Below, piece by piece: positions 1-8,442 of a stretch of DNA of 64,000 nucleotides. Every line of letters begins with the position of its first letter. Positions within the stretch are counted from its first letter, which is position 1. Location of the stretch: assembly GCF_046115515.1 (NCBI RefSeq), contig NZ_CP175953.1, one strand, 5' to 3'. Under the pieces are notes generated by a model. The model saw nothing but the letters and a program-made list of their open reading frames with translations. It searched no databases and was not told where the DNA came from. The position numbers and the translations under genes are program-made. This stretch comes from Gracilimonas sp017641085 (GTDB lineage Bacteria > Bacteroidota > Rhodothermia > Balneolales > Balneolaceae).

Positions 1-986
1 ACGGAGTGCTTATAAAAGGTGGAATGTATGCCGAAGAGCTAAGCAAGGTTAAAGTCGTGGCCCTCGACAAAACCGGAACGCTCACCTCGGGGCAGCCTAA
101 AGTAACCGATGTGGTGGCATTTAATGGGGCTGATAAAGACCGAATTCTGAAGTTGGCTGCCGGGATCGAAAGTGGCAGCGAGCACCCATTAGCTCAGGCC
201 GTTGTTGCCTACGGGAAAGAAAATGAGATTACCCCCGCCCCGATAACCGGCTTCCAATCATTAACCGGAGCGGGAGCGAAAGCAACCATTGACGGACTAA
301 CCTGGTATATCGGCAGTCCCGGCCTGTTCGAACACCAATTGGGGGTATCCCTGGATGAATACAAAGCGAGAATAAGCCGCCTGCAGGAAGATGGAAAAAC
401 CGTCGTACTGGTCGGCCGTGAACAGTCGGTACTGGGATTAATCGCCATCCGGGATACCATTCGCCCCAAGGCCAAAACCGTAATTCACGAATTGCATGAA
501 GCAGGCATCGAAAAAGTGGTCATGCTTACCGGCGATAATGAACGTACGGCCCGGGCCATTGCCGGAGAACTGGGCATCGAAGAGGTGTTTGCCGGGCTCA
601 AGCCGGAAGACAAATCGAATATTATACGAGAACTCTCTGAGCGCTATGAACATATCATCATGGTGGGTGATGGCGTAAATGACGCCCCGGCGCTGGCCGA
701 GGCCACCGTAGGTGTAGCCATGGGCGCCGCCGGAACCGATGTGGCGCTGGAAACGGCTGATGTGGTGCTGATGGCCGACGACCTGGAAAAACTGGTCTAT
801 GCGTTGAAGCTTGCAAAACGGAATCAAAAAGTGATCAACCAAAACCTGGCCCTTTCTGTTGTCGTTATAGCCGGATTAATTATCGGTGCTGTTACCGGGT
901 ACTTTACGCTCCCAATAGCAGTAATAGGGCATGAGGTCAGCGAGTTTATGGTGATCGGAAACGGGCTGCGCATGCTGCGTTCCTGA
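1..986 (+). CDS. P1B-type heavy-metal ATPase, C-terminal part (5' end outside window)
   Basis: Pumps a soft or transition metal ion out of the cytoplasm using ATP. The reading frame is open from the first bases, so the GTG at position 6 is not the true start and the N-terminal metal-binding and first membrane segments are missing. Counting from position 6, the phosphorylation motif DKTGT is at residues 21-25, the P1B-specific HP dipeptide at 60-61 (SEHP), TGDN at 175-178 and the hinge GDGVNDAP at 221-228. Two hydrophobic segments follow, and the last holds a GHE motif (308-310) followed by VSEF. That HE in the last helix resembles P1B-4 (Co/Zn/Cd/Fe) pumps more than CopA copper pumps. The exact metal is inferred. 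It lies beside other metal-resistance genes. Confidence 0.93.
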   Translation, partial: GVLIKGGMYAEELSKVKVVALDKTGTLTSGQPKVTDVVAFNGADKDRILKLAAGIESGSEHPLAQAVVAYGKENEITPAPITGFQSLTGAGAKATIDGLTWYIGSPGLFEHQLGVSLDEYKARISRLQEDGKTVVLVGREQSVLGLIAIRDTIRPKAKTVIHELHEAGIEKVVMLTGDNERTARAIAGELGIEEVFAGLKPEDKSNIIRELSERYEHIIMVGDGVNDAPALAEATVGVAMGAAGTDVALETADVVLMADDLEKLVYALKLAKRNQKVINQNLALSVVVIAGLIIGAVTGYFTLPIAVIGHEVSEFMVIGNGLRMLRS

Positions 987-1045
987 AAAAAGCTAAACAA
1001 GGCTTTATAAAGCTATAGGAACTTTTATTATGGTTCAGGTATTCT

Positions 1046-1053
1046 TAACTTTG
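1046..1053 (+). promoter_or_regulatory. Candidate Bacteroidota-type -7 element
   Basis: TAACTTTG matches the TAnnTTTG -7 consensus of the Bacteroidota primary sigma factor and sits 23 bases ahead of the ATG at 1077. No clear -33 TTG was seen at the usual distance, so the match rests on the -7 box and its position. Confidence 0.4.
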
Positions 1054-1076
1054 TGATTGTTTAAGCCAACCTCATA

Positions 1077-1532
1077 ATGAACTTCTTCCGGTTGACGAAA
1101 GATTTTAAAAAATATCGTATCACGGCAACCGCACTGCTTATGGTGCTGGGCATCCATGTGGTTATGCCTGTGGCTGTTCTGGCAGCAGGCTACTGCAACG
1201 CTGAATCAAATGCACCGGCTGACACCGAAATTTTGATTGAAGACTGTTGCGATCTAAAACGCAACAGTGCAGCAGACCGAGATCAGGATATTGTGGGTAA
1301 CTGCACCTTCGAGCGGTTCTGTAATTCTCTGCCGGCCCATTCATTTGGAGAACACAAAAGCTTGCTGCCGTCAAAAAAACAAAGTAATCCTTTACCGGCG
1401 ATATCCGGCTTTGTTCATACACTTTATTCTGTCGATAAGAACCGGGAAACGTTCAGCCACACTTCTTTAGATACTTTATTACTCTATCCCGGCCCGCCCG
1501 TCTTTTTGCTGAATAGCACCTTTCTGAAATAG
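1077..1532 (+). CDS. Hypothetical secreted Cys-containing protein
   Basis: No family recognised. The 151-residue product begins with a hydrophobic stretch (about residues 16-37, ending VLAAG) that looks like a signal peptide or anchor. A Cys-containing region with a CC pair follows (EDCCDL) and then further Cys residues. The C-terminus is apolar and proline-containing (PGPPVFLLN). It starts 91 bases after the P1B ATPase and has its own candidate promoter. A second protein of similar size and layout (12294-12725) sits just before the CusA pump, so a role in periplasmic metal handling is a contextual guess. Confidence 0.65.
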   Translation: MNFFRLTKDFKKYRITATALLMVLGIHVVMPVAVLAAGYCNAESNAPADTEILIEDCCDLKRNSAADRDQDIVGNCTFERFCNSLPAHSFGEHKSLLPSKKQSNPLPAISGFVHTLYSVDKNRETFSHTSLDTLLLYPGPPVFLLNSTFLK

Positions 1533-1658
1533 CCGGCGTTTTGAACAAATCATGAGCCTTTTCCAGGGCTTGTAAGTGATTTTAAATAATCAGTAATCAC
1601 AATATTCTACACAATACCGCTTTCACTAAATTATTTTTCATTCCTAATTTAAATACAC

Positions 1659-4172
1659 ATGCTTGGCACCATCGGTAAAATTCTTATTAACGTTGCTTTT
1701 TTATCGGCAATTCTATCCCTGATCGGCTATTTCCTGTATTCAAAAGAGGAAAATAAACGATTTCTTACCCTGTCAAACTGGTTGTTTGGCCTCAAAGGGC
1801 TATTGATTCTTGCCGCTTCAGGGATTCTTATCTACCTGATTCTTGGCCACCAGTTTAACTATTACTACGTTTATAATTATACCAGCAGTGATCTTCAGCT
1901 CAAATACCTGATCTCTGCTTATTGGGGCGGACAAGAAGGGAGCTTCATGCTATGGATTCTCTTCTCTGCACTTACGGGATTTGGCCTGATGAAATGGGTG
2001 CGCGAGCCCTACCGCGGGCCGGTACTGTTCTTTCTAACGCTCAATCAACTGTTTTTACTGTCGATGATTCTTGGCCTTGATTTCGGCTCGTTCAAAATTG
2101 GAGCGTCTCCTTTTCGAACCCTGGCTGAGGCCATGCCCAATGCCCCGTTTATCCAATCTAACCCTGATTTTGTGCCAGCCAATGGTAAGGGGCTGAATGA
2201 TTTACTGAAAAGTCCGTGGATGATTATCCACCCGCCAGCACTGTTTCTGGGTTTCTCTCTGATGGCCGTACCTTACTGCTTTGCCATGGCGGCCCTGTGG
2301 AAACGCAAATATCACGAGTGGGTTAATGCGGCTCTTCCGTGGACGCTTGCGGCCAACCTGTCACTGTTCGCCGCCATCTTTCTGGGCGGTTACTGGGCGT
2401 ACGTTACGCTCTCGTTTGGCGGTTACTGGGCATGGGACCCGGTTGAAAATGCCTCTTTTATTCCCTGGTTGATCGGTACGGCCGGCATACATACCATGCT
2501 TATACAACGAAAAAGCTCCACTTCGCAGAAAGCCTCTATCATTCTAGCCATGCTGGCATACGTGGCGGTAGTCTATGAAACTTTTCTGACTCGATCAGGG
2601 ATATTGGCCGATTCTTCCGTCCACAGTTTTGTGGATCTGGGATTGTACAATCAGTTGTTGCTATTTATGGTAGTCATTGTGGGTGTGGGCATCGGTATGC
2701 TGATTTATCGATATAAAGACCTGCCCTCCCAGCAAAATGAGTCCAGATTCCTCAGCAGGGAATTTATGACTTTTGCCGGGGCCATGGTACTATTCCTGAT
2801 CGGGATGGTGATGGCTCTCGGTACCAGTTCTCCCATTATAGGGCGGCTGTTTGTGGAAAATCCTACGCCGCCGGAAATCAGTTTCTATAACGAGTGGACC
2901 ACTCCGCTGGCTATTATTGCAGCCATATTGACTGTCATCGGTCAATACCTGTTCTGGGAACGCCACAGTGCAGAATCATTGGCTGAGGAACTTCTATGGC
3001 CCTTAGTCGGTGCCTCTATTGGCACCATTGCCACTATTGTGATTGGTAATGTCCGTGATTTATACTACATGATTTATCTGCTATCGGCCTGGTTTGCCCT
3101 GTTTGGTAACGGTTTTGTCATGTTCCGGCTAGCCCGCAGGAAGCCCCGCCTGATCGGTGGATCTCTGAGCCATATCGGTTTTGGGATCCTGCTGTTGGGA
3201 TTCCTGGGCTCTTCAGCCTATCAGAGCAATCTGCTTGATATGCAAACGCGAAACTACAACGTCGCTGTCAAAGAGGGCGAAATCAGAGACAAGGAGGGTT
3301 TTACGGTTTCAGAGCCGATCACCCTTTTGGAGCTTAAACTCAATGAGCCGAAAGTAGTGAACGATAAATACCTGGTTACCTACCAGGGCTATACCCTTCG
3401 AAACCAGGATCGGCCCGGCCAGCAGGAATATAAGATCAAGTTCGAAAACATCAATCAAAATGGAAGCGGAAACGCCTTCTATCTATATCCGCAAGTGTAT
3501 CCTATGTCATCGGCCGACAAAATTCAGTGGTCGGTAGATGTGGACGTAAAAGCCGGACTACTTAGCGATGTGTATTTATATGTGGCCGGCAGTTCATTTG
3601 TGGAAGGTAAAAATGAAGAGTACAAAAAGATGAAGAACCTTCGTAGCGGGAATAATATTCAGCCCGTCTCCCAAGAGGGCCTAGAAGCTGAGCAGGACAC
3701 TGTACCTACCCAGAAAATTTCCCTTGCACGGGGAGACTCAGTTCGGATGGGGAATTATACCTTTATCTTTCAGGATTACAGCCCCGTAGATCAATCTCAA
3801 CTTCCCGACAGCACCTCCATCGCTGTACGTGCTTTGGTGGATATCATGTATGATGCCAGCCAAACCCCGTACCGCACACAACCCTTATTCGTGCTTTATG
3901 CTAAGGATGGTAAAAACTGGGTGTATTCCCCGCCTGTTAAACTTGCTGAACATAATATTGAAGTTCAGTTTACCAGCATAGAGCCGGAAACGGGAAAAAT
4001 TGAACTGACCATTGAGGGTATTAGCGAAAAACCGAAAGAAGAGTGGGTATTGTTGATGGCCGAAGAAAAACCGTTTGTATCGCTGGTATGGCTGGGCACC
4101 TTTGTGCTGATGGCCGGATTCAGCGTATCCATCCTCCGGCACTGGGATCGTGAACGGAAAAGACACCGATAG
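1659..4172 (+). CDS. ccmF: CcmF/CcsA-family cytochrome c heme lyase-like protein
   Basis: Integral membrane protein of the heme-handling family that passes heme to apocytochrome c on the periplasmic side. The 837-residue product has many hydrophobic segments. The tryptophan-rich heme-binding signature is present as WGGQEG near residue 90 and GGYWAWDPVENASF near residue 255. A histidine in IHPPALFLGF (about 190) also fits a family heme ligand. The last 300 residues form a large soluble domain ending in a final helix. It is longer than E. coli CcmF (about 650 residues) and resembles the long forms of Bacteroidota relatives. No other ccm genes adjoin it, but TlpA-like and DsbD-like thiol genes follow, which supports a cytochrome c or cuproprotein maturation role. 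Confidence 0.85.
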   Translation: MLGTIGKILINVAFLSAILSLIGYFLYSKEENKRFLTLSNWLFGLKGLLILAASGILIYLILGHQFNYYYVYNYTSSDLQLKYLISAYWGGQEGSFMLWILFSALTGFGLMKWVREPYRGPVLFFLTLNQLFLLSMILGLDFGSFKIGASPFRTLAEAMPNAPFIQSNPDFVPANGKGLNDLLKSPWMIIHPPALFLGFSLMAVPYCFAMAALWKRKYHEWVNAALPWTLAANLSLFAAIFLGGYWAYVTLSFGGYWAWDPVENASFIPWLIGTAGIHTMLIQRKSSTSQKASIILAMLAYVAVVYETFLTRSGILADSSVHSFVDLGLYNQLLLFMVVIVGVGIGMLIYRYKDLPSQQNESRFLSREFMTFAGAMVLFLIGMVMALGTSSPIIGRLFVENPTPPEISFYNEWTTPLAIIAAILTVIGQYLFWERHSAESLAEELLWPLVGASIGTIATIVIGNVRDLYYMIYLLSAWFALFGNGFVMFRLARRKPRLIGGSLSHIGFGILLLGFLGSSAYQSNLLDMQTRNYNVAVKEGEIRDKEGFTVSEPITLLELKLNEPKVVNDKYLVTYQGYTLRNQDRPGQQEYKIKFENINQNGSGNAFYLYPQVYPMSSADKIQWSVDVDVKAGLLSDVYLYVAGSSFVEGKNEEYKKMKNLRSGNNIQPVSQEGLEAEQDTVPTQKISLARGDSVRMGNYTFIFQDYSPVDQSQLPDSTSIAVRALVDIMYDASQTPYRTQPLFVLYAKDGKNWVYSPPVKLAEHNIEVQFTSIEPETGKIELTIEGISEKPKEEWVLLMAEEKPFVSLVWLGTFVLMAGFSVSILRHWDRERKRHR

Positions 4173-4230
4173 CAAGATGAAGAAGAGCGAGGGCTGAATT
4201 GATTACTCCTCCCTTGCACGAAACCCATCG

Positions 4231-4262
4231 CGGCAGGCACGGGTGACGCCAGCCTGCCGTTT
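4231..4262 (+). terminator. Possible intrinsic terminator after the ccmF-like gene
   Basis: CGGCAGGC (4231-4238) pairs perfectly with GCCTGCCG (4252-4259) across a 13-base loop and is followed by only TTTAT. The short T-run makes this a weak terminator. It could instead be a processing or attenuating hairpin. Confidence 0.4.
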
Positions 4263-4278
4263 ATAACTATATACAGGT

Positions 4279-4296
4279 GACCCGATATATCGGGTC
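4279..4296. promoter_or_regulatory. 18-bp perfect palindrome ahead of the SHOCT gene
   Basis: GACCCGATATATCGGGTC is a perfect palindrome 24 bases before the SHOCT start codon. Its position suits a repressor operator in the leader, but the cognate regulator is unknown. The Fur-family gene at 11803 is one candidate. Confidence 0.35.
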
Positions 4297-4319
4297 GTCT
4301 CAACTAAACCAATAAAACT

Positions 4320-4541
4320 ATGATGGACTGGTCAACTTTTTGCGGAGGCGGTATGCTGATGATGATTGCGTGGTTAACACTGATTGTTCTGGGCATTGTA
4401 GCCCTGGTCAAATGGATATCGGGAACAAAAGGCGAGGACTCAAAACCTGATTCAGCGCTTGAAATATTGCGCAAACGATATGCCAGCGGAGAAATAACCA
4501 AGGAAGAATTTGAAGAACGCAAACAGAATCTTAACCAATAA
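4320..4541 (+). CDS. Small membrane protein with C-terminal SHOCT domain
   Basis: A 73-residue protein with one hydrophobic segment (about residues 10-32) and a C-terminal SHOCT motif, ALEILRKRYASGEITKEEF, at about residues 48-66. SHOCT domains are short two-helix modules on many small membrane proteins and are often linked to oligomerisation. Their biochemical role is unsettled. Such proteins are common in copper and heavy-metal clusters, and this one sits between the CcmF-like gene and a DUF411 protein. The ATG at 4320 is chosen because the whole membrane segment follows it. Confidence 0.8.
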   Translation: MMDWSTFCGGGMLMMIAWLTLIVLGIVALVKWISGTKGEDSKPDSALEILRKRYASGEITKEEFEERKQNLNQ

Positions 4542-4672
4542 CAAAACGAGGAAAAGTTATGGACATGGATAACAATGATGATGGGCGGTGGCAGTCAGAA
4601 CGGGAAGGACTGAGTAGAAAATAAAATTTCTGTTTTAAATAGTTATTTAATCCATAACAAAAGAGGAATATC

Positions 4673-5158
4673 ATGAAACACATAAAACAGTTCTTGCCAT
4701 TCACTCTTGTTCTTCTCCTGGTGGCAGGTATATCGGCCTGTTCCCAGGAAAAGCAACCCAACGCAGAAACAAAGCATTCATCGGCTGCCAAAACAGTCAG
4801 CGTAACCATGTACAAAAACCCAAACTGTCAATGCTGTTCTAAATGGGCAACATACTTGGAAAACAATGGGTTCTCAGTTGAAGAAATACCGACAGATACT
4901 CTTGCTTCCGTCAAGAAGCAGAAAGGCGTCCCTGATCAATTAGGGGCCTGTCATACGGCGGTGATCGACGGGTATGTAGTAGAAGGTCACGTACCGGTAG
5001 AGGCGATCAACAAAGTGCTAAAGGAACGCCCTGAGGCCAAAGGCATTGCCGTACCTGGCATGCCGGCTCAATCCCCCGGGATGGCGGAAGTTCCCGGACC
5101 GGTTGATGTATATTTCTTCAACGGACCAGACCAAGTGGCCTATTTTGACAAGTTCTGA
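4673..5158 (+). CDS. DUF411 family metal-associated lipoprotein
   Basis: A 161-residue DUF411 protein. The family occurs in copper and silver resistance clusters (CopG-like) and is thought to bind metal or act in thiol chemistry outside the membrane. A hydrophobic leader ends in the lipobox-like GISAC, so it is probably a lipoprotein. The signature NPNCQCCSKW lies at about residues 47-56, and the second family block GACHTAVIDGY.VEGHVP at about 100-117. It lies between the SHOCT and cupredoxin genes in the same direction, with gaps of 131 and 49 bases. Confidence 0.85.
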   Translation: MKHIKQFLPFTLVLLLVAGISACSQEKQPNAETKHSSAAKTVSVTMYKNPNCQCCSKWATYLENNGFSVEEIPTDTLASVKKQKGVPDQLGACHTAVIDGYVVEGHVPVEAINKVLKERPEAKGIAVPGMPAQSPGMAEVPGPVDVYFFNGPDQVAYFDKF

Positions 5159-5207
5159 CTAATTAAAGATGATTACCTGTTTTAACTCCTTTTACCCCTA
5201 ATATGCG

Positions 5208-5966
5208 ATGACATCTAAAAATAAACTTAAATACTTGTTTATTCTGGGAGTGTTGATTGCCGCCGGTTTCGCCCTGGCGGATTCTCTGGGCTTTTTTAAC
5301 CCGAAGCCCTACACGGCGGTAAACCACGGCTCGCATAATCACTACGTGCCGGACAACCGGGATTCCGGTGTTGGTATCAACCGATTTCCCATGGAGGAAC
5401 CCGGACCCGGAGAGATGATTACCCCGACGGGGCAAATCGTAAAGACAGCCGAATGGGAACAGCAGCAAAAGACGGCCGCCGAAAGCTCTGAAAAGGGGAA
5501 GGCAACCGGTGATAATATTCGAACCATTGATATCACCGGTACCGACCAGATGAAGTTTGTTGTTGAAGAGGAAGGAGAAGGGCTTGCTACGGGAAGTTCT
5601 ATCAAAACCTTCAACGGTAAATCCTACTTGATGCTGAATCAGATACAGGCCAAGCCTGGGGAACTACTCAAGATTCGCCTGAGAACGCTTAGTCAGCTCA
5701 AACCCCAGATGATGGCACATAACTGGGTACTGCTGGACCAAGGCGTTAATGCCCAGGCGTTTGTCAATGCGGCCAGCCGGGAAAACGACTACATCCCCTC
5801 CACCAGAGAAAAAGACATTATCGCTAATACCGGAATGGCTGCCGAGGGAGAAACTGTAGAAATTTCTTTTACCGTCCCTGATGAACCCGGCCAGTATGAA
5901 TTCCTGTGTTCATTTATGGCCCACTTCGCCGCGGGCATGCGGGGACAATTAATCGTTCAATCATAA
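5208..5966 (+). CDS. Azurin-like cupredoxin with His-rich N-terminal extension
   Basis: Probable extracytoplasmic type 1 copper protein for electron transfer or copper binding. The C-terminal domain (about residues 125-252) has the ligand set of azurins: a His in AHNWVLL, then Cys-x4-His-x4-Met in CSFMAHFAAGM. The N-terminus has a hydrophobic signal or anchor (residues 8-27) and a His-containing linker (NHGSHNHY), followed by a polar spacer. The extension before the cupredoxin core is long compared with azurin itself. It stands 14 bases before a TlpA-like lipoprotein, so the two are probably co-transcribed. Confidence 0.85.
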   Translation: MTSKNKLKYLFILGVLIAAGFALADSLGFFNPKPYTAVNHGSHNHYVPDNRDSGVGINRFPMEEPGPGEMITPTGQIVKTAEWEQQQKTAAESSEKGKATGDNIRTIDITGTDQMKFVVEEEGEGLATGSSIKTFNGKSYLMLNQIQAKPGELLKIRLRTLSQLKPQMMAHNWVLLDQGVNAQAFVNAASRENDYIPSTREKDIIANTGMAAEGETVEISFTVPDEPGQYEFLCSFMAHFAAGMRGQLIVQS

Positions 5967-5980
5967 AACAAAATGATATT

Positions 5981-6562
5981 ATGAAGTACTTAATACTTTC
6001 AGGATTAGTGGTTTTTTTGACCGCTTGTGGTGCTAAGCAAGACGAGTCTCAACAACAAGGTACGTCTGGACAGACCGAGACTCAGCGCGTCGAGCGGCTG
6101 GATCCGGCTTCCGCACCGTTGCACCGGGCCCAAAAAGAGGCACCGGCCACGGATTTCGAAGTGACACTTTTAAGCGGGGAAACCTTTAGGCTTTCCGACC
6201 AAAAAGGGAAAGTCGTCTTGATGAACATCTGGGCTACCTGGTGCCCGCCCTGCCGCGAGGAAACCCCCGAATTAGAGGAGCTATACCGAAAATATAAAAA
6301 TGAGGGATATGTCACGCTCGGGGTCTCCATCGATGAGCAGGGTGAATCGGTAGTGCGCCCGTTTATGGAAGAGTTCGATGTCACGTATCCGATGTACATC
6401 GACACCGACGGTACCGTCATGGACAAGTACGGCCCTACCATGGGCATCCCCACCACCTATATTATCGGCCGGAAAGGCAACATGCGGTACTTTACGGTAG
6501 GTGCGGTTACAAAAAAAGAGCTGGAACCGAGGATTAAAGAATTGTTGGCAGAAGAAAGCTAA
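5981..6562 (+). CDS. TlpA/ResA-like thioredoxin-fold lipoprotein
   Basis: Extracytoplasmic thiol-disulfide oxidoreductase of the TlpA/ResA type, which reduces disulfides in apocytochrome c or copper-delivery proteins. The start at 5981 gives a clean lipoprotein signal (LVVFLTACGAK), whereas a longer frame to 5906 would overlap the cupredoxin gene. The active site WCPPC lies in WATWCPPCREETPELEEL (about residues 82-99). The cis-proline region GIPTTYII follows at about 160. The DsbD-like gene starts immediately afterwards and would supply its electrons. Confidence 0.9.
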   Translation: MKYLILSGLVVFLTACGAKQDESQQQGTSGQTETQRVERLDPASAPLHRAQKEAPATDFEVTLLSGETFRLSDQKGKVVLMNIWATWCPPCREETPELEELYRKYKNEGYVTLGVSIDEQGESVVRPFMEEFDVTYPMYIDTDGTVMDKYGPTMGIPTTYIIGRKGNMRYFTVGAVTKKELEPRIKELLAEES

Positions 6563-6592
6563 GTGTCAACTATTAAAATCTTTCAACGCCCT

Positions 6593-8389
6593 ATGAAAAT
6601 ACACCAATTCATTATAGTTACACTGTCTGCCCTGCTTTTATCCGGATTAGGGATTATAGTTACAGCCCAACCGACGGGCAGCACCGGAAAATTGGCCACC
6701 GAGATCCGGCTTTCTCAAAATGTGGTTCCGGCCGGAGATTCCGTTGCCGCCGCTGTGGTGATGAACATTGATGAGGGCTGGCACGTTAATGCTCACCAGC
6801 CCACCCTCGATTACCTGATCGGTACGGAGTTAACCATTGATGAGCAAGCCGGTTTCAGGGTTTCAGGAATTCAATATCCGGAGTCAGAGGAATTTAGCTT
6901 TGCTTTCGCCGGGGAACCGCTGGATGTGTATCAGGGCGGTGCTCCCATATTTTTTACCCTGGCAACAGCCCCCGCCCTGGCCCCCGGCTCCTACACCCTT
7001 ACCGGCAGCCTGCGCGTGCAGGCCTGCAATGACAAATCCTGCCTGGCGCCTTCCACGCTCGATATATCCATTCCTGTGGAAGTTGTGGCGGCTAAAACGG
7101 CCTTCAAAACGATCAATCAGGGACTGTTTACCGAATATTCTGGCAGAGAAGGGTGGGACTCCCCGGCTTCCCTGACCGACAATTCCATCGCCTCCATGTT
7201 CAGCGAACGGGGCACGATTCTGGCTTTTCTGGGGATATTCCTGATCGGACTGGCGCTCAACCTCACCCCCTGCGTCTATCCCATGCTGTCGGTGACAGTC
7301 TCTTTGTTCGGCGGGCAGGCGGAAAAAGAAACCCGTACCCGGAAGACGTTTATGATGGCCTCGATCTACGTGCTCGGGATCGTCAGCATGTACAGCGTGT
7401 TGGGCGTGGCGGCCGCCTACACCGGCAGCCTGTTCGGTAATTGGCTTCAGAGTTCAGCGGTTCTGGCAGGAGTCGGTATTATCCTATTGGCCATGGCGCT
7501 GAGCATGTTCGGACTGTACGAACTGCAACCCCCGCAATGGCTGATGCAAAAACTGGGCAGCGCCGGGGGCAGCGTAGGCCCGGCCGGCCATTTTCTGTCC
7601 GGGGTGATGGTGGGCATTTTTGCCGCCCCCTGTATCGGTCCGCCGGTCATTGCGCTGCTGACCTTCGTGGGCGCCCAAGGCGATCCGCTGTTTGGTTTCT
7701 TTACCTTTTTTGTGATGGCCCTCGGGCTTGGGCTTCCGTATCTCATCCTCGGCACCTTCAGCAGCCTGCTTTCCAAGCTGCCGCGATCCGGCCAGTGGAT
7801 GGTATGGGTGAAAAAAGTGTTTGGCGTGGTACTGGTCGGCGCTGCTCTGTTCTTTCTGGCACTGGCCTGGTTTCCGAAATATGTGCTGTACACCCTGCCG
7901 CCAACGCTGATCCTGGGTGGGATCTACCTCGGCTTTATAGAATCATCGGGCCGCAACCGGAAGATTTTTTCGCGCGTGAAGCGGGTGGTGGGTGTTGCCG
8001 GTATGATAGGCGGACTGCTTATCATTGTAAACCTGACAAAATCTACCGTTCAGTGGGAGTCCTATCATCCCGACAAACTGGAGGCAGCCGTTTCAAAAGG
8101 AACGCCGGTGGTGCTGGATTTCACGGCCGACTGGTGCGTGCCCTGCCTGGAACTGGATCGCATTACTTTTACCAATCCGGATGTGATTGCGGCATTGCAG
8201 CCATACCGGACAATAAAAGTGGATCTCACCGATTACGGATCGCCCGAAGCCGAAGCGCTCCGCAAACAGTTCGATGTGGCCGGGGTGCCGACGATTATTT
8301 TTCTGGACGATGAGGGAAATGAAATTGAGGAGGCCCGCATTACCGGGTTCGTAGATGCTGAGGAATTTTTGAAGCGAATGCCTGAATAA
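6593..8389 (+). CDS. dsbD: DsbD-family thiol:disulfide interchange protein
   Basis: Carries electrons from cytoplasmic thioredoxin across the membrane to periplasmic thiol proteins. All three family parts are visible: an N-terminal periplasmic domain with the Cys pair in ACNDKSCLAP, a multi-helix membrane domain with LTPCVYPML and APCIGPPVI, and a C-terminal thioredoxin domain with DWCVPCLEL. The frame opens at a GTG at 6563 directly after the TlpA stop, but the ATG at 6593 begins a good signal peptide ending VTAQP and is preferred. Together with the TlpA-like protein and the CcmF-like lyase it makes a redox maturation set inside the copper island. Confidence 0.93.
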   Translation: MKIHQFIIVTLSALLLSGLGIIVTAQPTGSTGKLATEIRLSQNVVPAGDSVAAAVVMNIDEGWHVNAHQPTLDYLIGTELTIDEQAGFRVSGIQYPESEEFSFAFAGEPLDVYQGGAPIFFTLATAPALAPGSYTLTGSLRVQACNDKSCLAPSTLDISIPVEVVAAKTAFKTINQGLFTEYSGREGWDSPASLTDNSIASMFSERGTILAFLGIFLIGLALNLTPCVYPMLSVTVSLFGGQAEKETRTRKTFMMASIYVLGIVSMYSVLGVAAAYTGSLFGNWLQSSAVLAGVGIILLAMALSMFGLYELQPPQWLMQKLGSAGGSVGPAGHFLSGVMVGIFAAPCIGPPVIALLTFVGAQGDPLFGFFTFFVMALGLGLPYLILGTFSSLLSKLPRSGQWMVWVKKVFGVVLVGAALFFLALAWFPKYVLYTLPPTLILGGIYLGFIESSGRNRKIFSRVKRVVGVAGMIGGLLIIVNLTKSTVQWESYHPDKLEAAVSKGTPVVLDFTADWCVPCLELDRITFTNPDVIAALQPYRTIKVDLTDYGSPEAEALRKQFDVAGVPTIIFLDDEGNEIEEARITGFVDAEEFLKRMPE

Positions 8390-8442
8390 AGGATTGAAAA
8401 TTAGACAAGAAACAAACACAGAAAATTAAATACAAAGCCGTC

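Noticed and set aside
4559..4624. Mini-ORF of 21 codons before the DUF411 gene
   Set aside because: It has a purine-rich stretch upstream, but the product is too short and featureless to support.
7441..8313. 290-codon frame overlapping dsbD
   Set aside because: Long only because the GC-rich dsbD sequence lacks stops in that frame. The dsbD frame has all family motifs.
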